From Candidatus Cloacimonadota bacterium (GTDB lineage: Bacteria > Cloacimonadota > Cloacimonadia > Cloacimonadales > Cloacimonadaceae): a stretch of DNA of 7,597 nt. A program made the position numbers and the translations under genes. The DNA is taken from positions 1 through 7,597 of the forward strand of contig JALNXT010000062.1 in NCBI GenBank assembly GCA_023230245.1. Reading direction: 5' to 3'. Shown in pieces: positions 1 to 5,543 of this stretch (positions are counted from its first letter, which is position 1; each line of letters opens with the position of its first letter). The notes under the pieces were generated by a model. The model was not told the DNA's origin. It searched no databases and saw only the letters and a list, made by a program, of their open reading frames with translations.

Positions 1-2990
1 TCAATCCCATACGCCATGCCCCAGCTCTGAATCAGGCGGCGATAGCAATCCCAAGCTGTCCACCCGTAATTGGGGCGTTTAGAAAGGCTAAGGGTAATCT
101 CGTCGTTCAGCCCAATATTGAGGAAAGTATCCATTGCTCCGGGCAGGCTCATGGGTGCACCGGAGCGCACAGAGATGAGCAGGGGAGCAGCAGGATTGCC
201 AAAATCAAGGCCAGTGTAGCGTTCCATATTGCCGAGGTTGGTTTTAATGAGTTCGTCCAGTTCACGTGATATATCGGGATGGCTATTGATGATCTCCCGA
301 TGGCGGTAAAGCTCTGTGGTTATCACAAAACCGGGAGGGATAGGGAATTCGTATTGAATCATCCGCTTCAGGAAATAAGCTTTGGAGCCGAGGAGAACCT
401 GATTATCATTGCGTGAGTTTTTGCTATACAGGTGGATGAACATGCTGTCTGGATCGTAAGACATCACGCGCGGAATATCCTGAGGCTTAAAGATGCTTTT
501 CATCTCCCCGAGAGACTCCAGAATGCGGGCAACGAAATTATCCAAGCTCTGGACGAGAACCGATGAACCAAGCAGCGTGCGGTAGAATTCTTCCGCTATA
601 ATCTGAGAACGGACAGAGAACTTTCTCCCTTCCACACGCCCGATAAAATGCAATTCTGAATCATAAAAGCGGTAAAAGTACTCGCTGATGATTTCACTGA
701 CGCTATCCTTCAGCAGTTTGAAGATGTCCAGATACTGATCGAGCGACAGATTCACCACACGTTGGCTGGATTTCAACATCTCCAAGGCGGAGCCAAAAGC
801 TTCGTTAGTAATCATTTCCCGGTGCAAGGCATTGTCGTAAAGCTCCAGAATGCGAATAATGCGGTGCATCGTTTTCCCGTTGATATAGCCGAGATTGAGC
901 TGGGCATTGCTGCGCTCGAAAAGGCGTTTGATTACGTTCTCCATGCGGAAAATCATGCCCATTGCCTCCAGCTTGGGATCTCGGTACATGCCATACATCG
1001 AGGGAATGCCTGCTGCGATATGCCGCTTATAGTAGATATTCTCCCAAGGTGTGCTGGGATTGGGATCCAGGATAACGCTGTTTAGCCGGGCGATATAACT
1101 TAGCATTTGCCTGATGGAACCCTCATAGTCCCTGCGCTGTAGGCTCTGGTGCAAGCGGTTTTGCTCGGCAGTATCGAAGAAGCTATAGCGGGAGAGAAAC
1201 TTGGCAATATCGTAAGGATCGAGATTATATTTATCTCTAAGCAAGAAATGGCAGTGACAGAGAAGCATCAAACGCTTTTGGTAAAAGTCCAACTCTCTTC
1301 CTTCAAAGAGAAGCTGCAACCGCTGCCATGAAAGATTGAGCAGTTCCTCAGAGCTAAGTTCCTGTTCGCTGAGGAAGCTCTTCACCGCTTCGCTCTGTTT
1401 TCTGGTCATCTCATCTGGCTGGCTGGCGTAGAGGTACACGTCTTCGGGCAGCATCTCTTTCAGCGGTGCGATGTTAAGGTCTGCCCAATAATCCAGAATC
1501 CTTCTCACCAGTAAGATATGAGTGTTGTTGCTCTCTGTGTGAACCTGTTTGCGCAGGAAATGGATGAGGCGATCTTCTCGTTTGCTCATTTCGTCTATCG
1601 AGGTGGTGATATCGCGTATTTCTCCCTCTGCTCCGATCTCGGTATAGAAAACCGGGAACAGCCTGAGCAGTTGTTTAATCTGGACATAAAGAGGCTCTAT
1701 ACTGGAATTCAGAAAGCTTGAAACGTCCTTTTGGAACAGGTCAGTATCGGAGATAAAGACGCCGTAGCGGACACAATTAATGGTGAGCGCAGAGAGCAGT
1801 TCCTGGCAATGGATGGGAGAAATGGCTATCAGCTCGATATACAGCCGGATATGTTTAATGTGGTTTTTATCCACGTCAAGTTGCCAGTCTTTATTTATCT
1901 TAAATTCTCCGGGAGCGGTAAAACCCAGATCGTTGATCTTGCGGATCAAGCGTTTAGATACCTTTTCGTCCTTGCCCTTTAGCACCACCTTGCCGATGGT
2001 CAACAGACAGTCTAATACAATAGATAGATGACTGATTTTATAGTTTTCCAGTTCTTTGAACACCGAATCCAGCAGGGCAGTTATTTCTGAAGAGCTAAGC
2101 TCCTTATTGATATCCGCTAATTGCCGATTCATATCCCACAGCAAGTGATCGCGCAATTCTTCCATTCCCGGTAAACCCAACAGATAAAAGATATAGTGAA
2201 TTTTATCCGTGAGGTTGTCCAGTTTAACAATCATTTCCCGGTGCAAGGTGGCGATTTCGCCAAAAGCAGGGATTTCGCAGAGGGATTCTATATCGTTACA
2301 AGCCGATAACTTCTTTTTCCATGATTTGTAGAATTGTTGTCCCAACATCGCAGCACCGGTGTTTACCTCTGTTTTTGCCTTATCCCCTAACTTCTGGAAC
2401 CAGATTCCCTCGGCGGTGTTACGCTGCCAAAAATCCAAACTGGCTTTTAACAAGTGTTTGATGAGGGCAAGTGCTTCGTTGCCAGCGTCATGGACACCTG
2501 CAATATCCCGCATGGTTTTGCGACATGAACCAGATAGCTGGACGAAAAGGGTTTCACTCCTCTCGCTCCATTGGGCAAGAGTAGAGAATGCAGTGGCAAA
2601 GACGGCAGCCGGGAGTTCAGGATATCCGCAGAGTGCCGATACATATTCCAGGTATTCCAGAATCATCCGCTTTTCTTGTTGTGGCTTGGTGCAGATAGCT
2701 GCCACCCGCGAATACAGGGCGATGATGAGGGTAATAGCTTTTTGTGTGTCTTCTAATTGCACGAAGAACCAGATATCTCCCAACATACTCTGGTTGAGCA
2801 GTGGGATCACGACATCCGGATTGGCGAAAGGATGGTATAGCTCCTCCAGAAATTGCTTTGTGCGGAGCTGGATGCCATAATATGAGCCGGTTTGCGCCAA
2901 TAACCACTGCGCTGGCTCATCCAATTTGATTTCGATTACTCTGGTGAGCACCAAATTGTCGTCAAGCGCTTTAGATTCCAGTGGCTTCAC
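1..2990 (-). CDS. Giant PPDK-family protein: ~860-residue unknown N-terminal region plus start of PPDK nucleotide-binding domain (3'-truncated by window)
   Basis: The minus-strand frame is open for 996 codons with no stop and runs off the left edge, so the C-terminus is missing. The start chosen is GTG at 2990-2988. An in-frame TAA lies seven codons upstream, a GAGAGG Shine-Dalgarno-like site (3003-3008) sits 12 nt before it, and the first ATG is only at residue 69. From about residue 866 the protein matches the start of pyruvate phosphate dikinase: LLGSKAYFLKRM then PIPPGF (Lys870 equals the ATP-site lysine), followed by SVRSGAPMSLPGAMDT (residues 940-955, Arg942 equals the conserved catalytic arginine). 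The spacing and the PGxMDT form resemble PPDK more than PEP synthase. Residues 1-860 are rich in Leu, Glu, Lys and Arg, look mainly helical and soluble, and show no signal peptide or membrane segment; I do not recognise this part. PPDK-family enzymes use ATP to phosphorylate a swivelling histidine and then pyruvate or another acceptor. The phosphohistidine and any acceptor domain would lie beyond the window, so the substrate is unknown. Confidence 0.85.
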   Translation of the reverse strand, partial: MKPLESKALDDNLVLTRVIEIKLDEPAQWLLAQTGSYYGIQLRTKQFLEELYHPFANPDVVIPLLNQSMLGDIWFFVQLEDTQKAITLIIALYSRVAAICTKPQQEKRMILEYLEYVSALCGYPELPAAVFATAFSTLAQWSERSETLFVQLSGSCRKTMRDIAGVHDAGNEALALIKHLLKASLDFWQRNTAEGIWFQKLGDKAKTEVNTGAAMLGQQFYKSWKKKLSACNDIESLCEIPAFGEIATLHREMIVKLDNLTDKIHYIFYLLGLPGMEELRDHLLWDMNRQLADINKELSSSEITALLDSVFKELENYKISHLSIVLDCLLTIGKVVLKGKDEKVSKRLIRKINDLGFTAPGEFKINKDWQLDVDKNHIKHIRLYIELIAISPIHCQELLSALTINCVRYGVFISDTDLFQKDVSSFLNSSIEPLYVQIKQLLRLFPVFYTEIGAEGEIRDITTSIDEMSKREDRLIHFLRKQVHTESNNTHILLVRRILDYWADLNIAPLKEMLPEDVYLYASQPDEMTRKQSEAVKSFLSEQELSSEELLNLSWQRLQLLFEGRELDFYQKRLMLLCHCHFLLRDKYNLDPYDIAKFLSRYSFFDTAEQNRLHQSLQRRDYEGSIRQMLSYIARLNSVILDPNPSTPWENIYYKRHIAAGIPSMYGMYRDPKLEAMGMIFRMENVIKRLFERSNAQLNLGYINGKTMHRIIRILELYDNALHREMITNEAFGSALEMLKSSQRVVNLSLDQYLDIFKLLKDSVSEIISEYFYRFYDSELHFIGRVEGRKFSVRSQIIAEEFYRTLLGSSVLVQSLDNFVARILESLGEMKSIFKPQDIPRVMSYDPDSMFIHLYSKNSRNDNQVLLGSKAYFLKRMIQYEFPIPPGFVITTELYRHREIINSHPDISRELDELIKTNLGNMERYTGLDFGNPAAPLLISVRSGAPMSLPGAMDTFLNIGLNDEITLSLSKRPNYGWTAWDCYRRLIQSWGMAYGI

Positions 2991-3045
2991 CTTAGTTTCT
3001 ATCCTCTCTTACGATTTATTGTGCGTCTTGCATTGTGTTTTACGT

Positions 3046-3072
3046 GTAATAAATAATATCCTTCTATGTCAA
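3046..3072 (-). promoter_or_regulatory. Candidate sigma70-type promoter of the PPDK-family gene
   Basis: On the minus strand a perfect TTGACA -35 hexamer (3072-3067) is followed after 15 bp by TATTAC (3051-3046, four of six matches to TATAAT). The region around it is AT-rich. It would give a leader of roughly 50 nt before the GTG at 2990. The spacer is shorter than the ideal 17 bp and other -10 registers (17-18 bp) match less well, so only the -35 box is persuasive. Confidence 0.35.
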
Positions 3073-3100
3073 GATAAATCCTCCCATATCTATGAAATCG

Positions 3101-3125
3101 TCGAGGGGTCAAGGGGTATTGAGGG
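3101..3125. repeat. Degenerate 8-bp tandem repeat (TCGAGGGG-like)
   Basis: The units TCGAGGGG and TCAAGGGG are followed by a decayed copy, TATTGAGG. The array ends seven bases before hairpin element copy A, matching the layout at 5135-5215. It is non-coding. Confidence 0.55.
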
Positions 3126-3131
3126 CAAGAT

Positions 3132-3168
3132 GTAGGGCGTGGAGCAGCATTCTGATGCTGCTAAACTC
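3132..3168. repeat. Intergenic hairpin element, copy A
   Basis: The sequence begins GTAGGGCGTGG and contains a perfect 8-bp stem, AGCAGCAT / ATGCTGCT, around the loop TCTG (3143-3162). It aligns without gaps to 5179-5215 at 28 of 37 positions, with 25 of the first 31 identical. No T-run follows on either strand, so it is not a standard intrinsic terminator. It is probably a dispersed palindromic intergenic repeat. Confidence 0.6.
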
Positions 3169-3199
3169 TATCTAGGGTATTCACATTGCTTTTATATCG

Positions 3200-3252
3200 C
3201 TATCATTCCCCACCCATTCCCCACAAAGAGGGCATTGGGTGGGAAATGATAG
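3200..3252. repeat. 17-bp inverted repeat with 19-nt spacer
   Basis: The left arm is 3200-3216 (CTATCATTCCCCACCCA) and the right arm is 3236-3252. They pair at 16 of 17 positions. The one exception (3208/3244) is C-A in plus-strand RNA but a G-U wobble in minus-strand RNA. The left arm and spacer also hold a direct repeat, CATTCCCCAC, at 3204-3213 and 3215-3224. Three further GC pairs can form inside the spacer. There is no T-tract, so a terminator role is unlikely. It could be a small non-autonomous mobile palindrome, a structured RNA or a protein-binding site. Confidence 0.65.
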
Positions 3253-3293
3253 GACAATTCAAGCAAGGGAGATAAGAGAACAATTTCTTTGCC

Positions 3294-3328
3294 TTGCAGC
3301 GTTGCCCCAGTTAATCTATAGGTATAAA
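3294..3328 (+). promoter_or_regulatory. Candidate promoter of the nitroreductase-dehydrogenase operon
   Basis: TTGCAG (3294-3299) is followed after 17 bp by TATAGG (3317-3322). An overlapping alternative is TTGCCC (3302-3307) with TATAAA (3323-3328) at 15 bp. Either would start transcription 20-30 nt upstream of the ATG at 3354, leaving a short leader that includes the ribosome-binding site. Both are imperfect matches, so the exact hexamers are uncertain. Confidence 0.35.
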
Positions 3329-3353
3329 GATATTACACAGGAGCTATAGTATT

Positions 3354-4190
3354 ATGAATGGAATTATATTCTTCAAAACTGCCGATCTTGCCTTTATAAA
3401 AGAGTTTTACAACAAGGTGTTAGAACTTCCTCTTTGGTTAGATCAGGGCAAATGCGCCATCTTTCAAAATGGCAATATGCTGCTTGGATTCTGCCAGGCG
3501 GACAAAGCAGAAACAGAGGGCACCATTACTTTCTTCGTGCCTGCCCCAAGCGATGTGGATGCTCTGCACAAAACCCTGCAACACATTGCGGTGGATGCTC
3601 CCAAAGCCAATCCAGAGTATTCCATCTATCATTTTTGGGCGAAAGACCCGGAAGGACGGAATCTGGAGTTTCAGGCGTTTAAGCATCCCTTAGAGACGCA
3701 TATTAGCCTGGAAGAAGGCTTAACCATGCGGCGCAGTATTCGCAATTACACCTCCCAGCCTGTGCCACAGGAAATGCTTGAAAAAGTGTTTGAGCTGTGC
3801 CGTTATGCGCCTACTGCATGTAACATGCAAAGCTATTACTATGTGGTTATCAAGCAAAGGGATGTGCTGGAGAAAATAGTAAATCTGCGCGGACCAGCCG
3901 GAGAGCCTATCCTTGCGTCTCCTTACGCGATAGCGGTGGCGTCCAGAGGCGAGCTTTCCCGCCGTAAAGTTCAGGATGCCTGCATTGCGGCATATCATCT
4001 TACTTTGGCTGCAAAGGCGCATGGCTTGGGCACTTGTTGGGTTACCGATATGGATAAAGACGAAGTTAAAAACCTTTTAGGGGTGCCACACGACGATTAT
4101 ATTGCCTGTATCATGCCCATCGGCTTTCCCGCAGAATCTTTCCCGAAACCCAAACGGCACGAGGTAAGCAGCTTTGTGAGGTATGTGTGA
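3354..4190 (+). CDS. VOC (glyoxalase-like) domain fused to FMN nitroreductase
   Basis: This is a 278-residue protein. The ATG at 3354 is preceded by CAGGAG (3338-3343) at 10 nt. Residues 1-112 look like one vicinal-oxygen-chelate/glyoxalase module: a first strand, then DLAFIKEFYNKVLEL, and the closing DPEGRNLEF (98-106). Residues 120-278 are a compact nitroreductase: RRSIRNY (126-132, FMN phosphate contact), YAPTACNMQS (151-160, equivalent to the family's AP-S/T-x-x-N-x-Q), the helix QDACIAAYHLTLAAKAHGLG (207-226), and MPIGFPAE (254-261) with a closing basic tail. Family members bind FMN and reduce nitro groups, quinones, enones or related acceptors with NAD(P)H; the natural substrate here is unknown. 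The VOC part may supply a substrate pocket, although the usual first metal-binding His appears to be Ile4. The protein is probably cytosolic, with no signal peptide. It overlaps the next gene by 4 bp, so the two are very likely co-transcribed and translationally coupled. Confidence 0.88.
   Translation: MNGIIFFKTADLAFIKEFYNKVLELPLWLDQGKCAIFQNGNMLLGFCQADKAETEGTITFFVPAPSDVDALHKTLQHIAVDAPKANPEYSIYHFWAKDPEGRNLEFQAFKHPLETHISLEEGLTMRRSIRNYTSQPVPQEMLEKVFELCRYAPTACNMQSYYYVVIKQRDVLEKIVNLRGPAGEPILASPYAIAVASRGELSRRKVQDACIAAYHLTLAAKAHGLGTCWVTDMDKDEVKNLLGVPHDDYIACIMPIGFPAESFPKPKRHEVSSFVRYV
4178..4181 (+). promoter_or_regulatory. Ribosome-binding site fixing the GTG start of the dehydrogenase
   Basis: GAGG lies five bases before the GTG at 4187, inside the last codons of the nitroreductase gene. 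The nearby ATG at 4183 is in another frame, so this site and the GTGA overlap support GTG as the true start. Confidence 0.6.
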
Positions 4191-5137
4191 AGCCCAAACT
4201 GCTATTGACTCGAAAAATCCCCGAAGCAGCTATTGAAAGGCTGCGCCAGCACTTTGAGCTAATTGTAAATCCAAACGATGCCCCGCTTTCTCGTGCTGAA
4301 CTGATTGCGCTAGTAGCCGACGTGCAGGCGATAATCTGCCTGCTTACCGATACTATCGATACAACGGTGATAGACGCCGCCCCCCATCTGAAGGTGATTT
4401 CCGCCTATGCCGTGGGCTATAATAATATCGATGTGAAATATGCCACCTCTAAGGGGATAGCCGTGTGCAACACTGCGGGAGTGCTAACCGAAAGTACTGC
4501 CGATCTTGCCTGGGCTTTAATCATGGCAACCTGCCGCAGGATTACGGAAAGTGAAGCGTTTTTACGGGCAGGGAAATTCAAAGCTTGGGAGCCAATGATG
4601 ATGTTGGGTCAGGATGTGTACAACAAAACCCTTGGCATTTTGGGGATGGGCAGAATCGGACAGGCGGTTGCCAAACGCGCTACTGGCTTTGGCATGAGGA
4701 TCATCTATTACAGTTCGTCACCCAAAGAACTCCCCTTTGAAGCAGAAAGAGTGGAGCTTGATACCCTGCTGCGCGAAGCGGACATCCTTTCCCTGCATGC
4801 CCCGCTTACCCCAGAGACCAAGCATCTGATCGGCAAAGCTGAAATTGCCCTGATGAAACCCACCGCCACCTTGATAAATACAGCGCGCGGTGCCATTGTG
4901 GATGAAAAGGCACTTATCGCTGCCCTTGCCGACCAAAGGATATTTGCCGCCGGCTTTGATGTCTATGAAGAAGAACCACATATCCCCGCTGCGCTATTAG
5001 CCTTGGACAATGTAGTGCTGCTTCCGCATATCGGCTCTGCCAGTATTGCCACGCGCACCAATATGGGTTTCATGGCTGCCGAAAATGCCCTTGCCGTGAT
5101 CGAGGGAAGAAAGCCGCTATCGCAGGTGAATGGATGA
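4187..5137 (+). CDS. D-2-hydroxyacid dehydrogenase, glyoxylate/hydroxypyruvate reductase type
   Basis: The product has 316 residues, the full usual length for the family, and begins at a GTG that overlaps the upstream stop as GTGA. The N-terminal substrate-side lobe contains AYAVGYNNIDV (73-83) and NTAGVLTESTADLAW (95-109), both typical of the GyaR/GhrB branch. The Rossmann fold has GMGRIG (153-158). The catalytic residues are visible: Arg234 in NTARG, Glu263 in the DVYEEEP segment, and His281 in PHIGSA. The family reduces 2-oxo acids such as glyoxylate or hydroxypyruvate to D-2-hydroxy acids. At the end of the second Rossmann strand the residues are YYSSSPK (174-180), with no acidic residue to hold the ribose of NAD, so NADPH use is plausible (inference). 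The enzyme should be cytosolic and is expressed with the VOC-nitroreductase. Exact substrate preference cannot be decided, so no gene symbol is given. Confidence 0.92.
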   Translation: MKPKLLLTRKIPEAAIERLRQHFELIVNPNDAPLSRAELIALVADVQAIICLLTDTIDTTVIDAAPHLKVISAYAVGYNNIDVKYATSKGIAVCNTAGVLTESTADLAWALIMATCRRITESEAFLRAGKFKAWEPMMMLGQDVYNKTLGILGMGRIGQAVAKRATGFGMRIIYYSSSPKELPFEAERVELDTLLREADILSLHAPLTPETKHLIGKAEIALMKPTATLINTARGAIVDEKALIAALADQRIFAAGFDVYEEEPHIPAALLALDNVVLLPHIGSASIATRTNMGFMAAENALAVIEGRKPLSQVNG

Positions 5138-5174
5138 AGTAACGAAGTAATGAAGTAATGAAGTGATGATGTCG
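5135..5174. repeat. 8-bp tandem repeat (TGAAGTAA) starting at a stop codon
   Basis: The units are TGAAGTAA, CGAAGTAA, TGAAGTAA and TGAAGTGA, then a decayed TGATGTCG. The first TGA is the stop codon of the dehydrogenase, and the array supplies extra stop codons downstream. Minus-strand frames across it translate into low-complexity FITSLLHYF-like peptides that are not real proteins. A short duplication, GGTGAAAAGGTGAAA, follows at about 5226-5240, and nothing else is recognised up to 5301. Confidence 0.75.
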
Positions 5175-5178
5175 TGAG

Positions 5179-5215
5179 GTGGGGCGTAGCGCAGCACTGC
5201 GATGCTGCTGAAGTG
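5179..5215. repeat. Intergenic hairpin element, copy B
   Basis: The sequence begins GTGGGGCGTAGCGCAGCA and ends GATGCTGCTGAAGTG. It aligns to 3132-3168 without gaps, 28 of 37 identical. Its stem is 6 bp (GCAGCA / TGCTGC, loop CTGCGA). As with copy A it lies just after an 8-bp tandem array, and no T-run follows. Confidence 0.6.
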
Positions 5216-5301
5216 AAAGACTGGAATGGTGAAAAGGTGAAACACAAGCCGAATTCAAGTTTCTTGGCAGTAAGCCGAGATGCAAGACCTAACGTAGTGA
5301 A

Positions 5302-5353
5302 TTGTAACAACAGCCGCCTCGGCTGTTAGCACTCGAGGTGAGTGCTGTTACAA
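5302..5353. repeat. Compound palindrome able to fold as a three-way junction
   Basis: The outer arms TTGTAACA (5302-5309) and TGTTACAA (5346-5353) are perfectly complementary. They enclose two adjacent perfect hairpins: ACAGCCG / CGGCTGT (5310-5316, 5320-5326, loop CCT) and AGCACTC / GAGTGCT (5328-5334, 5340-5346, loop GAGGT). The outer and second stems compete for one base at 5346. The downstream bases GCCCCCTC are not a terminator tail on the plus strand. This could be an intergenic repeat, a transcript 3'-end structure for the operon, or a recombination or binding site. Confidence 0.6.
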
Positions 5354-5428
5354 GCCCCCTCTAAAACTATCGAATAATTGGTAACGGTCTTCCCCTGCAT
5401 ATTTCTTTACTAAAAACTTCGGTGTCTT

Positions 5429-5458
5429 AGGTCGTTTTGATATAAGAGGTCGTATTGA
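5429..5458. repeat. Short direct repeat with 18-bp period
   Basis: AGGTCGTTTTGA (5429-5440) and AGGTCGTATTGA (5447-5458) match at 11 of 12 positions in AT-rich non-coding DNA between the two convergent genes. The function is unknown and it could be chance. I see nothing else in 5354-5482. Confidence 0.35.
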
Positions 5459-5482
5459 AATAGCCTTTTGTGACCCTATAGT

Positions 5483-5516
5483 ATGAAACAAAACAGCCCC
5501 CGGTATAACCGGGGGC
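5483..5516 (-). terminator. Intrinsic terminator of the GLUG-repeat gene
   Basis: On the minus strand a perfect 9-bp GC-rich stem (GCCCCCGGT / ACCGGGGGC, 3-nt loop, 5496-5516) is followed by TGTTTTGTTTC. It begins 27 nt after the TAA of the minus-strand gene at 5544. The T-run is on the minus side only, so it serves that gene chiefly, though the convergent operon could also be stopped by the stem. Confidence 0.85.
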
Positions 5517-5543
5517 ATGGATAGAGATTTACAAAAGCAGTGG

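Noticed and set aside
762..1085. Plus-strand open frame of 107 codons
   Set aside because: It is antisense to the PPDK-family gene, with no recognisable domain or ribosome-binding site.
2359..2880. Plus-strand open frame of 173 codons
   Set aside because: It lies entirely opposite the continuous PPDK-family frame, has no family motif, and its translation is biased like an antisense shadow.
2926..3135. Plus-strand open frame of 69 codons reaching into the divergent intergenic region
   Set aside because: It overlaps the start of the minus-strand gene and ends in the degenerate tandem repeat; no protein family is recognised.
3263..3297. Imperfect hairpin (GCAAGG / CCTTGC with an inner AT-rich stem)
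   Set aside because: The stem is interrupted by mismatches and AT-rich pairing; it is too weak to call as a feature.
5135..5174. CRISPR array or attachment site
   Set aside because: The units are only 8 bp, directly adjoining and without unique spacers, so this is a simple tandem repeat.
4963..5310. Minus-strand open frame of 115 codons across the dehydrogenase end and repeat region
   Set aside because: Its sequence is antisense dehydrogenase followed by translated tandem repeat (SSLHYFITSLLH-like), a common artefact of such arrays.
5302..5353. tRNA gene or plus-strand intrinsic terminator
   Set aside because: The fold has only two inner arms, with no anticodon or T-loop consensus, and no T-run follows on the plus strand.
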